From positions 1-30,502 of the forward strand of contig CAYMIV010000012.1 of assembly GCA_964390945.1 (NCBI GenBank): a stretch of DNA of 30,502 nt, in the 5' to 3' direction. The translations under genes and the position numbers were made by a program. The stretch comes from Damh-18 sp964390945. GTDB taxonomy: Bacteria > Patescibacteriota > Minisyncoccia > Phycocordibacterales > UBA918. Positions 1-7,879 of this stretch are shown here, one piece after another (within the stretch, counting starts at the first letter, position 1; every line of letters begins with the position of its first letter). The notes below the pieces were generated by a model. It saw only the letters and a list, made by a program, of their open reading frames with translations, was not told where the DNA came from and did not search any database.

Positions 1-60
1 TCCACATAAAGAAACATCAGTCACACTAATGTTTTGCTTCGCACAGGGCAAGTGCACAGA

Positions 61-89
61 AAAAGCCTCCGCGAGGGAGGCCTTTTTGC
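61..89. terminator. Rho-independent terminator (bidirectional)
   Basis: A GCCTCC/GGGAGGC stem with a tight loop is flanked by an A run on one side and a T run on the other. It lies just beyond the stop codon of the minus-strand zinc-ribbon gene, so it most likely ends that transcript. Confidence 0.8.
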
Positions 90-99
90 ATGGCACGTG

Positions 100-315
100 T
101 TACGAGGCGGGTTTTGCCTTCCCCGTTCCCTGACAGGCGGGACAGGGACCGTACGCTTTTTTGAAGTTGTCCTCCCACTGCGCACGGGCATAACTCGAGA
201 GCCCGACGGGCATACTCAACTGATTGTATGCATGCCAGTCAACAATACGTCTGGTGCTCCCCTTACAGGCGGGACAGCAATCGTCGCTTTGGTTCACAAT
301 TTTGACATCGGTCAT
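100..315 (-). CDS. Small CPxC zinc-ribbon protein, function unknown
   Basis: A 71-residue protein with two CPAC[K/Q]G knuckles, at about residues 14-19 and 58-63, spaced as in a four-cysteine zinc ribbon of the kind seen in DnaJ-type CxxCxG modules. The part between the knuckles is polar and has no membrane segment. Zinc binding is inferred from the cysteine pattern; no function can be assigned. The ATG start has a canonical AGGAGG SD 5 nt upstream, which most genes in this window lack, and the gene is followed at once by its own terminator. It is probably a single-gene transcript, divergent from the membrane protein at 516. It could be an RNA- or protein-binding accessory factor. Confidence 0.7.
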   Translation of the reverse strand: MTDVKIVNQSDDCCPACKGSTRRIVDWHAYNQLSMPVGLSSYARAQWEDNFKKAYGPCPACQGTGKAKPAS

Positions 316-450
316 GAGAACCTCCTCGTGTGTTCAGAACCGCTCTAGAGAAGGTAGCAAATCAATGGTCATCGCACAAGCACCAGCACTCGGAGTTTGC
401 GCAGTGGGTTTACGGTACCTTTGGGGTGCGTAGCCCACCCCAGATTTGTC

Positions 451-478
451 TTGCGGAAGTCCTAAAACAGCATACAAT
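451..478 (+). promoter_or_regulatory. Promoter of the small membrane protein at 516
   Basis: TTGCGG (451-456) and TACAAT (473-478) are separated by 16 nt. An SD-like AAGGAG follows near 487, but it is more than 20 nt from the ATG and so is badly placed for that start. Confidence 0.5.
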
Positions 479-515
479 TGATTTCTAAGGAGTTAATTAG
501 GTCTAAATATTTTCT

Positions 516-899
516 ATGGAAGGAGAACAAAACACCAATCAAAATCCCGCACCCGCACCGAGCCAGCCTCAACAAACGTCTACACCCGCACCGGCAAGCA
601 CCGACAATACGACACTCATGGGCGTTCTTGCATACATAGGTATTCTCGTACTTATTCCATACTTTGCCGCAAAAGAAAATGCGTTCGTACAGTACCACGT
701 GAAGCAAGGATTCGTGCTTTTCGCCGCTGAAGTAATTCTCTGGGTCATCGACGACATGCTGTGGGGAATGGGGCCGATTCTTTCGCTCCTCAATCTAGGA
801 CTTCTCGTACTTTCGATACTCGGTATCGTAAATGTCGTGAAGCACAAGCAGGAAGAAGTTCCACTTCTCGGTCAGTTCGCAAAGCACGTGCCATTCTAG
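516..899 (+). CDS. Small membrane protein, DUF4870/Tic20-like
   Basis: A 127-residue protein. Residues 1-32 are a Pro/Gln/Ala/Thr-rich hydrophilic tail. Three hydrophobic helices follow, at about 34-50, 65-80 and 86-107. The stretch after the first helix (IPYFAAKENAFVQYHVKQG) has the 'phe-x-x-x-H-x-x-Q-G' pattern typical of DUF4870/Tic20-like membrane proteins, where a polar loop sits between two helices. The molecular role of this family in bacteria is unsettled. It is a single gene with its own promoter and a terminator 23 nt after the stop. The family assignment comes from pattern recognition only. Confidence 0.7.
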   Translation: MEGEQNTNQNPAPAPSQPQQTSTPAPASTDNTTLMGVLAYIGILVLIPYFAAKENAFVQYHVKQGFVLFAAEVILWVIDDMLWGMGPILSLLNLGLLVLSILGIVNVVKHKQEEVPLLGQFAKHVPF

Positions 900-922
900 A
901 CCGTTCAACAATTTTGAAAGAG

Positions 923-955
923 AAAACCCCGGAGCGATTGTCGCCCCGGGGTTTT
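923..955. terminator. Bidirectional terminator
   Basis: AAAACCCCGG (923-932) and CCGGGGTTTT (946-955) form a perfect 10-bp stem between two convergent genes, with a T run on either strand. It can end both the membrane-protein transcript and the response-regulator transcript. Confidence 0.85.
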
Positions 956-957
956 GG

Positions 958-1341
958 TTACTTAATACCGAGTTTTGCTTTCGCCTTTTCGACGATACCG
1001 CTTAGACTCACCTCATTCTTCATGACATATTCGCTCGCGCCATATTCAACCGCCTCCGCCATTTTTTCCATGTCATCGAGCACGGTGAGTATGATGACCG
1101 ATGCCTCCGCTCCCCACGGGTCATCGCGCAATTTCTTGAGCATACCCACCCCATCGAGTTTCGGCATCATTATATCGAGGAAGATGAGGTCGGGCTTTTC
1201 TACAAGTGCACGAGCAAGACCTTCCTCGCCATCACCCGCCGTCACGACTGTGAAATTTTCATAAGAGAGCGCCGTCGCAATTGCTTCTCGAAGATCTTTT
1301 TCGTCTTCAACAACGAGTATTTTCTTAGCTGGAGTGTCCAT
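958..1341 (-). CDS. Single-domain response regulator (CheY/Spo0F type)
   Basis: A 127-residue receiver domain with no output domain. Key residues are all present: acidic pair E12-D13, phosphoacceptor D56 (in LDIMMPKLDG), T86, and K108. Family knowledge says the protein accepts phosphate from a histidine kinase and acts by protein contact rather than DNA binding. It is encoded 47 nt downstream of a PAS histidine kinase on the same strand, so the two very probably form a pair. It also appears to have its own -10 box in the gap between the two genes. The downstream target is not visible. Confidence 0.92.
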   Translation of the reverse strand: MDTPAKKILVVEDEKDLREAIATALSYENFTVVTAGDGEEGLARALVEKPDLIFLDIMMPKLDGVGMLKKLRDDPWGAEASVIILTVLDDMEKMAEAVEYGASEYVMKNEVSLSGIVEKAKAKLGIK

Positions 1342-1367
1342 ACGTATTAAACTAATTACTTATTACC

Positions 1368-1373
1368 AGTATA
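1368..1373 (-). promoter_or_regulatory. -10 box upstream of the response regulator
   Basis: TATACT lies 26 nt upstream of the ATG, in the kinase-regulator intergenic gap. There is no clear -35 and no TGn extension, so it is a weak call. It would allow expression of the regulator without the kinase. Confidence 0.4.
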
Positions 1374-1388
1374 CCTCCTCTGCGTTTT

Positions 1389-2678
1389 TTAGGACATGGG
1401 GAATGTCACGGTAAACGTCGTTCCCACATCTTGTTTCGACACAAATGTAATGGTGCCGCCGAGGACGGTAATCGCTTCCTTGGCTATGTAGAGCCCAAGT
1501 CCGGTTCCTTCGGGCACTTGCGTCCGCGCGTTCGTTGCTCTGAAAATTTTTCCGAAAATCCTCTCTTGTTCTTCGAGAGGAATCCCGATACCGGTATCTG
1601 ATACCGTAAGGACGATATTTCCCTCTGCCATCACGCAACGAATGCGAACGATGCCGCCCTTTGTAGTGTACTTCACGGCATTTGAGACCAGATTTCCGAT
1701 TGCCATGGAAAAAAGGTGGGGGTCTGTCATGAAAGAAATCGGCTCTTCGGGCATATCGGAACGGAGACTGACCCCCTGCATGTGTGCCCGCCCATGTTGT
1801 TCTTCAACAATATCCATGATGCACTGCTGTATGACTGTCGGTCGCATTTCGGCAGTGAGAGTCCCGAGCTCAAACTTCGAAGCGCTCAAAAAGTCATTGA
1901 TGAGCGCATCCATGCGACTGAGACCCGTTACTATTTTCTGCAAATACTCCTTCTGGAGCGGGGTTAGGTTTCCCGGCGCAGCGCCGGTCAGCAACTCAAC
2001 ATTCCATTTCATCGAAGATATCGGCGTGCGCAGTTGGTGCGAGGCGAGTGATACAAATTCCGTTTTCGCTTTATCAATTTCTTTCTGTTTGGTGATATCA
2101 ACGAGCGTAAGGAGACCGTTGCGCTCCCCTCGCGAATCCCTAAAAGAAAAGAGCGAGAGCATCACCCATCGCCTGACGCCATCATCGCGGATTATGCGTG
2201 CCTCTACATCATTCACAAATAATCCCTGCTTGAGTTTTTCAGGAATGAGCGCGATACGTTGCGGATCATCTCCCTCAATTGATTCAAATATGTTTCTCCC
2301 ATCGAGCTCGCCAGCCGAACAGCCGTATAGCCGTATAGAAGAAGGATTGGTGGATGTCACAACGCCCCGAGAGTCAATGAGAATATAGGGAACCGGACTT
2401 CCTCGATACAACTCGGAAAAGAGTTCGTGCGAGTATGTGACGATATCTTTCGCCATACGCTCTGCTATCTGCTTTGCGTTCGAGGAAATTTTAAACGATT
2501 GAAAAACAATGACGGTTATGAGCCCGATTGCGAGCAGTGCGATACCGAATACCGTATCGGGTGATGAGAGGCGAGCCACATCAACATTCAGCCGAACGTA
2601 GACGAGAAACATCGCGAGAACAACAAAAATGATGAGCGAGGTGAAAAACGCTGATACGTTTGAAGAACGGGAATCCAT
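1389..2678 (-). CDS. Membrane PAS-domain sensor histidine kinase
   Basis: A 429-residue protein from the ATG at 2678. Two transmembrane helices (about 10-29 and 43-61) with almost no external loop are followed by a PAS domain (about 86-200), a HisKA dimerisation domain with the H-box SLASHQLRTP (H214), and a HATPase domain with the N box (N333), DTGIGIP (361-367) and GTGLGL (391-396). The membrane part has no sizeable sensory domain, so the PAS domain is the probable sensor of a cytoplasmic or redox/ligand cue. It is partnered with the receiver protein downstream. A GTG at 2717 would add 13 unusual Cys/Trp-rich residues; the ATG is preferred because a TGGTATCAT box ends 6 nt before it. Confidence 0.92.
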   Translation of the reverse strand: MDSRSSNVSAFFTSLIIFVVLAMFLVYVRLNVDVARLSSPDTVFGIALLAIGLITVIVFQSFKISSNAKQIAERMAKDIVTYSHELFSELYRGSPVPYILIDSRGVVTSTNPSSIRLYGCSAGELDGRNIFESIEGDDPQRIALIPEKLKQGLFVNDVEARIIRDDGVRRWVMLSLFSFRDSRGERNGLLTLVDITKQKEIDKAKTEFVSLASHQLRTPISSMKWNVELLTGAAPGNLTPLQKEYLQKIVTGLSRMDALINDFLSASKFELGTLTAEMRPTVIQQCIMDIVEEQHGRAHMQGVSLRSDMPEEPISFMTDPHLFSMAIGNLVSNAVKYTTKGGIVRIRCVMAEGNIVLTVSDTGIGIPLEEQERIFGKIFRATNARTQVPEGTGLGLYIAKEAITVLGGTITFVSKQDVGTTFTVTFPMS

Positions 2679-2684
2679 GCACCA

Positions 2685-2693
2685 ATGATACCA
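2685..2693 (-). promoter_or_regulatory. Extended -10 promoter, histidine kinase (predicted leaderless)
   Basis: TGGTATCAT, an extended -10 element, ends 6 nt before the ATG at 2678. Transcription would start at or beside the start codon. It lies at the 3' end of the SGNH hydrolase gene region. Confidence 0.55.
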
Positions 2694-2723
2694 GAAACAC
2701 GTGACGCACGTCCGCACTCTTCC

Positions 2724-3359
2724 TCACGGGGTCGTTCGAACCAGTGCGTAATCAACGAACACACTGCGGAAGCGGTCCGCAATAAGTGCGTATCCCCTAT
2801 CATTCGGGTGGATGGCGTCATACATCAGTTCCGGCTTCATGAAAATTCCATCGAGTACGTTCGATACGTATAACGCGCCGTAGGTGTCTGCAATACTTTC
2901 ATAGAGTTCGTCGCTACCGTCGCGAATGATTCCTCGTCGTACCCCGGCGAGAATGACGACCGACCCGCTGTTTTTGAGAATTTCAACAATACCGCTAAGA
3001 TTCGCTCTTGTTGCAGATTCATCAATTCGCCGCAGGTAGTCATTTCCCCCGAGCAACACAATGACCACGCCGGGTTCCTCAGCCACCACCGCATCAATGC
3101 GCAGAAGCCCATCCGCAGAAGTGTCTCCATTTATACCCATGTTGATGACGGACTGTTTGAGTGAGGCACCGAGAAGCGACGGAAAATCATTACCCGGTGT
3201 ACTACCATATCCTGCAACAAGCGAATCACCGAACACCACGATCGTGCTGTTTTTCGGTGGGTAGTTCGCTATAGGTACATCGACGCGTAGGAAAAACAGC
3301 CAGTATACTCCGATACAAAAACACAATGCGATGCACACCCCAATAAGACCTTGCTTCAT
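2724..3359 (-). CDS. Membrane-anchored SGNH/GDSL hydrolase
   Basis: A 211-residue protein with an N-terminal hydrophobic segment (about 4-24, signal anchor or uncleaved signal). The SGNH catalytic blocks follow: block I GDSLVAGYG with Ser46, block II Gly78 in the GINGDT region, block III GGND with Asn106, and block V DAIHPN with Asp181 and His184. The blocks resemble the TesA/lysophospholipase-like esterase group. The likely activity is ester hydrolysis (lipid, acyl or acetyl groups) at the outer face of the membrane; the substrate is unknown. The gene lies 45 nt upstream of the histidine kinase ATG on the same strand and is divergent from the SET gene. Confidence 0.88.
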   Translation of the reverse strand: MKQGLIGVCIALCFCIGVYWLFFLRVDVPIANYPPKNSTIVVFGDSLVAGYGSTPGNDFPSLLGASLKQSVINMGINGDTSADGLLRIDAVVAEEPGVVIVLLGGNDYLRRIDESATRANLSGIVEILKNSGSVVILAGVRRGIIRDGSDELYESIADTYGALYVSNVLDGIFMKPELMYDAIHPNDRGYALIADRFRSVFVDYALVRTTP

Positions 3360-3365
3360 GGTAGT

Positions 3366-3374
3366 AGTGTATCA
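3366..3374 (-). promoter_or_regulatory. Extended -10 promoter, SGNH hydrolase (predicted leaderless)
   Basis: TGATACACT ends 6 nt before the ATG at 3359. It forms the minus-strand half of a compact divergent promoter region with the SET gene. Confidence 0.5.
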
Positions 3375-3404
3375 AATGACATGACATGCACAGATTAAAT
3401 ATTC

Positions 3405-3413
3405 TGGTATACT
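3405..3413 (+). promoter_or_regulatory. Extended -10 promoter, SET-domain gene
   Basis: TGGTATACT, an extended -10, ends 10 nt before the ATG at 3424 (a second in-frame ATG is at 3430). No SD is present, so a leaderless or very short-leader transcript is expected. Confidence 0.6.
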
Positions 3414-3423
3414 CCATCCTTCT

Positions 3424-3840
3424 ATGCATATGCAGAATAAGTATGCGCAACAAAAACTTGCTGTGAAACGCTCGAACGCGGGACTCGGTCTCTTTAGTGT
3501 TTCACATATACCGAAGGGAGAATTTATCATTGAATATACCGGGGAGCGTATTTCTGAAGAGGAGGCACAGCGACGTGCGGGGAAATATTTGTTCACCATA
3601 ACGCAAGATGTCACCGTAGACGGTCGTGGACGTGAAAACATCGCACGATACATCAACCATTCGTGTACCCCGAATGCCGAAGCGGAAGCGGATGAGGAGG
3701 AGCTCCGCATCAGGATTTTTGCGAAACGAAATATAAAACCAGGTGAAGAATTGACGTATGACTACGGAAAAGAGTACTGGAATCAGCACATCAAACCGCA
3801 TGGATGTCGCTGCCGCACCTGCTCCCGCGTGCGCGGTTAG
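3424..3840 (+). CDS. SET-domain protein (putative lysine methyltransferase)
   Basis: A 138-residue protein that is almost only a SET domain. Visible signatures are the AGLGLF SAM-loop start (19-24), RYINHSCTPNAE (75-86, the pseudoknot motif), GEELTYDYG (107-115) and a C-terminal post-SET cysteine cluster CxCxxC (C128, C130, C133) which with C81 would bind zinc. Family knowledge: SET proteins transfer methyl groups from SAM to lysine; bacterial examples (for instance in Chlamydia) modify DNA-binding or ribosomal proteins. The target here is unknown. Its stop codon overlaps that of the convergent acetate kinase gene. It may start at the second ATG (3430). Confidence 0.92.
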   Translation: MHMQNKYAQQKLAVKRSNAGLGLFSVSHIPKGEFIIEYTGERISEEEAQRRAGKYLFTITQDVTVDGRGRENIARYINHSCTPNAEAEADEEELRIRIFAKRNIKPGEELTYDYGKEYWNQHIKPHGCRCRTCSRVRG

Positions 3841-5012
3841 ATTCGCTGTGCCTCATCGGCGATTGCCCTCAACTCATCGGTGAGAATGACGTCAACACGA
3901 ACTCGGCTTTCATGCGATGAAATGATACCGCTTCGATTTGCGAGCGATTCATTCGCTTCTTCATTGAGCACTATGCCGAACGTTTCAAGACCCTCACATA
4001 TGAGGGTGCGAACAATGGGATTGCGTTCGACTGCGGTTGCAGTAAATATGAGCGCGTCGAGTCCCCCGAGCGCTGCGATGCTTGCGCCAATTTGTTTTTT
4101 TATGGCATAGGTATACATACTCACAGCGTGCGCTGCGCGCGCATCTCCCCGTGCACGTCGCTCGAGCGCGATTCGCAAATCGCCGGTACCGAGAATCCCC
4201 CGAAGTCCCCCCTCCTTATTCACATATTCGTGCGCCAACTTCAAATCTAATCGCTTCTGCTCAATGAGGTGCAGTAACGCTCCGGGATCGATGGTACCGG
4301 CACGAGTCCCCATCATAAGTCCACTCGCGGGTGAAAACCCCATACTCGTTTCAATACTTTTTCCTTCATGAAGCGCGGTGACGCTTACTCCGCTTCCCAC
4401 ATGACACACAATTGCTCGCTGCGGTATTTTTTCAGCATAGAGTGCATACGCGTGTATCACCGAATGCACCGAAAGCCCGTGATAACCGAACCGGTACACA
4501 TCAAACTCTTCCGTGTCTTTGCATGGAATACTGTACGTTCTTGCAAAATCAGGAATTGTCGAATGAAACGCACTGTCGGAGACTCCGACTATAGTTGCGT
4601 GCGATAGCTGCTCGCGAACAATCCGAAACTCATCAAGCACCGAGGAAATGTGAAGCGGCGCCGCTGATTCCGCCTTTTTCAGGCGCGCAATGTACGTGTC
4701 ATCAACGATGCGGTGCGTAGCGAAATATGTACCGGGGGCAACAACGCGAACACCGACTCGTGTGATGTCGCCTGTTTCTAAAATACATTTTTCGGACCGA
4801 GCGACACGGAGTACTTCCGTGAGCGAGGTTCCGTATTCTTGGGGGGTAATGTCTTGTGAACGCTGGCGTATTTTGTTTATCTCGACACACTTTCCATACC
4901 GTTCACCGATTTTTTCAAAGGTTATCGCAAGTACCTGTACACCCTCGTGGTAGAGTGCGTACTTCTTCGATGCACTCCCTGGATTTACGACAAGCGTGGT
5001 TTCCATGTCCAT
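3837..5012 (-). CDS. ackA: Acetate kinase, divergent
   Basis: A 391-residue ASKHA-fold kinase that makes ATP and acetate from acetyl phosphate. Recognised motifs: VVNPGSASKKYALY at the N-terminus (usual form NAGSSSLKY), RFGYHGLSV with the catalytic-region histidine, HVGSGVSVTA, MGFSPASGLMMGTRAG with the conserved Arg, and LTDEL near the C-terminus. Two usual motifs are degenerate: RVVHGG is RVVAPG, and the nucleotide-binding GGIGEN is replaced by TATAVERN. The gene overlaps the 3' end of the phosphoketolase gene by 28 nt, so translation is probably coupled, and the acetyl phosphate made by that enzyme is the obvious substrate. ATGs at 5012 and 5006 are both possible starts. Confidence 0.9.
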   Translation of the reverse strand: MDMETTLVVNPGSASKKYALYHEGVQVLAITFEKIGERYGKCVEINKIRQRSQDITPQEYGTSLTEVLRVARSEKCILETGDITRVGVRVVAPGTYFATHRIVDDTYIARLKKAESAAPLHISSVLDEFRIVREQLSHATIVGVSDSAFHSTIPDFARTYSIPCKDTEEFDVYRFGYHGLSVHSVIHAYALYAEKIPQRAIVCHVGSGVSVTALHEGKSIETSMGFSPASGLMMGTRAGTIDPGALLHLIEQKRLDLKLAHEYVNKEGGLRGILGTGDLRIALERRARGDARAAHAVSMYTYAIKKQIGASIAALGGLDALIFTATAVERNPIVRTLICEGLETFGIVLNEEANESLANRSGIISSHESRVRVDVILTDELRAIADEAQRI

Positions 5013-7345
5013 TGCGTTATCTCTTCCGGGTCGGCGCCGCGCTCCATGATGAATTCACGATGATCGTCGAGTTTTTTGGCGTACTTGGCGATAAGTTCGT
5101 CTTTTTGCTTGATGGTGATAACGCCCTGCTTCTCAGCAACTGCGAAAGCTTCCATGGCGAGATGGTACCGGTCGGTTTTGTTCCGCACCTGCATATCAAA
5201 GGGGGTGGTTGTCGAACCCTGCTCTTCATACCCACGAATCGTGTAGCGGGTTGAACTTGCGCCGTAATCAAAGAGTACCTGCTTGATGGTTTGGGGGTAG
5301 CCATGAAAATTGATGAGGACCGGTTTATCATTGGTGAAGTAGTAATCAATGTCGTGGTGGAGGACGCGACACATAGAGTGCCCGACACCCAAGGCCGAGA
5401 GCGAAACGATGTTAACCAATCGAAGCCGCATCTTCGGAACCTCTTCGCGAATGATGGTTATCGCGGCAAGCGTTTCTTTTGTGAGGTAATCTCCGACGGA
5501 ACCGAATACCATGTGCGGGTCATCATCGCTCGCAAATTCCCAAATAGAAAGACCGTCCTCAACATCACTCTTCGCCTCATTGAGGGTACGCCACACCGGC
5601 ACCGGCCGCTTTTCCAGAACGATGATGTTCATCTCATTTTTTGAAAAAAGGCTTCGCTCCATGACGGTAAGAGCAGTGTTTGCGTCCGCAGGAAAATATA
5701 CATTCACAAAACAGCCCTGCCGTTGCAACATATCGTCAATGAAGCCGGGATTTTGATGTGAAAACCCGTTGTGTTCTTGTCGCCACGCGCCGGAGGTGAG
5801 GATGTAATTGAGCGATGGGATATCGCCGCGCCATGGCACGTCGCGAGCAATCGAAAGAAACTTGGCATATTGATCTGCCATGCTTGCGACAATTTGCACA
5901 AACGCTTCATAGGAAGCGAATACCGCATGGCGACCGGTGAGCACATACCCCTGCATGAGTCCTTGGAGACTGTGTTCTGAAAGCATCTCAAGCACCCTGC
6001 CATCATTGGCCATATCCCGGTCCCATTCCTTTTTCGGCCATACGAATGCGCGTTTGGTGACCTCAAAAATCGGGTCAAGTTTATTGGAATATGTTTCGTC
6101 CGGCGAGAAGAGGCGGATATTCCGACGTGCGGCATTTTCACGGAAAGTGTCCCGAAGATACTCAGCAACCGCAGTCATGCTGTTTGCGTCGGCGCAATTT
6201 CCACCCTCGGGACGACAGGTACCGCTTTTCGCATAGCGAGTCACGTCGGGCAAGCGGAGAGGTTTGTAGTGCGGCTCGCCGCCGAGGGCGTGCGGGTTGT
6301 CGCCCATACGCCGCTCTGGATCGGGAACCAAAGCTTCAATATCAGCATCGAATCGTTCGCCGTCGAAGAGTTCATTGAATCGATACGAGCGAAGCCAATC
6401 CTCAAGCGCTCGAAATTCAGCGAAGTCCGTTCGAGCGAGATCGGCGATAACCTGGTGTGAGTAGTGATTGTCTTCGATACGTTTTCCTCCGAGTTCTTTG
6501 ATGCTCCCCCACCCTTTCGGAGAACGAAAGATAATCATCGGAAAACGTGGATTCTCGCGAAGCGTCCCCTCCTTTGCGCAATGCTGTGTGAATCGAATCG
6601 CCTGAATGGCATGGTCCACGACCTCCACCATGCGAGCGTGGGGATCCGCCTCGACAAACGTGTCGACAATGAGCGGTTCGTATCCGTAGCCACGAAACAA
6701 ATCGGTGAGCTCATTATCGCTCATTCGCCCCATGAAGGTTGGACCGGAAATTTTGTAACCATTGAGGTGGAGGATAGGAAGCACAGCACCGTTCGTTGCA
6801 GGATCAATGAGTTTATTGATGTGCCATGCAGTCGCCAGAGGACCTGTTTCCGCCTCACCATCGCCCACAACGCACGCGACGATAAGGTCGGGATTGTCGA
6901 GAACAGCTCCGTACGACGTCGAAAGTGAGTATCCGAGCTCTCCCCCCTCGAGAATAACCCCAGGAGCACCGGGATTGCTATGCGACGGAAAGCCATACGG
7001 CCAACTGAACTGCTTCGCCATATGCGCGATTCCTGCCGTATTTCGCGTCACTTCCTTGTAGTATTTCGAAAGCGTCCCTTCGAGAAAAAGGTTTGCCTGT
7101 ATCGCGGGGAAGCCGTGTCCCGGACCAAGCACAAAGAGCATATTGAGACGATGTTCAATAATCGCACGATTTAGATGCGCATATATGAAGTTGACGCCTG
7201 GACATGTACCCCAGTGTCCGAGGAGCCGCTCTTTGATGTGCTCGGGTTTGAGCGGCTCTTGGAGGAGAAAGTTTTCTTGGAGATATATTTGAACTGCGGA
7301 CAGATAATTAGCCGCGCGAAGGAACTTATCAAACTTCGTGTTCAT
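4985..7345 (-). CDS. xfp: Xylulose-5-phosphate/fructose-6-phosphate phosphoketolase
   Basis: A 786-residue TPP-dependent enzyme that splits xylulose 5-P (or fructose 6-P) with phosphate into acetyl phosphate and glyceraldehyde 3-P (or erythrose 4-P). Signatures: GHWGTCPGVNFIYAHLNR (43-60), GPGHG (74-78), EGGELGYSLS (133-142), and the TPP/Mg motif GDGEAETGPLATAWH (161-175). The length matches the family (about 790-830). Two normally glycine-rich positions are Phe here (GHGFPA, YGFPSH). The ATG at 7345 is preferred to the TTG one codon earlier because it follows a TACAAT box by 7 nt. With ackA it forms a two-gene ATP-yielding pathway, a common alternative to complete glycolysis in small fermentative genomes. 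Confidence 0.95.
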   Translation of the reverse strand: MNTKFDKFLRAANYLSAVQIYLQENFLLQEPLKPEHIKERLLGHWGTCPGVNFIYAHLNRAIIEHRLNMLFVLGPGHGFPAIQANLFLEGTLSKYYKEVTRNTAGIAHMAKQFSWPYGFPSHSNPGAPGVILEGGELGYSLSTSYGAVLDNPDLIVACVVGDGEAETGPLATAWHINKLIDPATNGAVLPILHLNGYKISGPTFMGRMSDNELTDLFRGYGYEPLIVDTFVEADPHARMVEVVDHAIQAIRFTQHCAKEGTLRENPRFPMIIFRSPKGWGSIKELGGKRIEDNHYSHQVIADLARTDFAEFRALEDWLRSYRFNELFDGERFDADIEALVPDPERRMGDNPHALGGEPHYKPLRLPDVTRYAKSGTCRPEGGNCADANSMTAVAEYLRDTFRENAARRNIRLFSPDETYSNKLDPIFEVTKRAFVWPKKEWDRDMANDGRVLEMLSEHSLQGLMQGYVLTGRHAVFASYEAFVQIVASMADQYAKFLSIARDVPWRGDIPSLNYILTSGAWRQEHNGFSHQNPGFIDDMLQRQGCFVNVYFPADANTALTVMERSLFSKNEMNIIVLEKRPVPVWRTLNEAKSDVEDGLSIWEFASDDDPHMVFGSVGDYLTKETLAAITIIREEVPKMRLRLVNIVSLSALGVGHSMCRVLHHDIDYYFTNDKPVLINFHGYPQTIKQVLFDYGASSTRYTIRGYEEQGSTTTPFDMQVRNKTDRYHLAMEAFAVAEKQGVITIKQKDELIAKYAKKLDDHREFIMERGADPEEITQWTWKPRLS

Positions 7346-7352
7346 CAACGGT

Positions 7353-7358
7353 ATTGTA
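7353..7358 (-). promoter_or_regulatory. -10 box of the xfp-ackA operon (predicted leaderless)
   Basis: TACAAT ends 7 nt before the ATG at 7345. There is no SD and no TGn extension, so confidence is moderate. Confidence 0.45.
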
Positions 7359-7407
7359 CGGTGTCGACGCTCTCCGCGCCACAGAAATAATCCCCGTCTA
7401 TGGGTAA

Positions 7408-7857
7408 TTATTTATCGAGCGGTACATCAACCATGGTAAGCTCGCCGCTCGAGGCGTCGAGCCATCGCATAAATGTCGGAGTGAGCTTGAACATTGTGAA
7501 ATCTTCGGCGCCCTCGACGTAATACTTTGCGGGATTTTTGGTCTTAAAAAATGCGTGAACTGAATCGAGCTCTTTCCCCGGAACTTCATTAACGGTACCG
7601 CGTATATCGACAACCTTGAGCGGATCAACCGCCTCTTCAATGACCGAAAGCGAGACAACCGGGTGAGCGATAATGTCCCCGTATTTTGAGAACGCGCGAC
7701 GTGTACCGAAGTACACATTGAAATCATCATCAATTGCGTAGAGGAGTAGCGAAGTGGCGGGAAGCCCGCTCTTGTCCAAATTAGCAAAAACCGCCTTGCG
7801 ATGAGCATTCAAAAAGTTTCGTACGGTACTTTTGAGCAATTCAACATTGAGTTCCAT
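7408..7857 (-). CDS. Pyridoxamine-5'-phosphate-oxidase-like FMN-binding split-barrel protein
   Basis: A 149-residue protein of the PNPOx-like split beta-barrel family. It begins with a short helix (VRNFLNAHRKAVFANL), then the typical strands SLLLYAIDDDFNVYFGT, a Lys/Tyr turn (AFSKYGDI) and HPVVSLSV, and a last strand pair with KVVDIRGTVNEV. Family members bind FMN, F420, haem or nothing, and the ligand cannot be told from sequence alone. The reading frame stays open to 8103, but the extra 82 codons overlap the gene at 7880-8272 in another frame and are low-complexity Arg-rich, so the ATG at 7857 is used. It lies 22 nt downstream of the Pro-rich membrane protein gene and may be co-transcribed with it. 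Confidence 0.85.
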   Translation of the reverse strand: MELNVELLKSTVRNFLNAHRKAVFANLDKSGLPATSLLLYAIDDDFNVYFGTRRAFSKYGDIIAHPVVSLSVIEEAVDPLKVVDIRGTVNEVPGKELDSVHAFFKTKNPAKYYVEGAEDFTMFKLTPTFMRWLDASSGELTMVDVPLDK

Positions 7858-7879
7858 GGTAGGGCGTCGTGTGTATTTA

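Noticed and set aside
485..492. AAGGAG as SD for the gene at 516
   Set aside because: It is more than 20 nt from the ATG, and no in-frame start lies at the proper distance.
1642..2388. Plus-strand open frame of about 250 codons
   Set aside because: It is antisense to the histidine kinase, whose domains are unmistakable on the minus strand.
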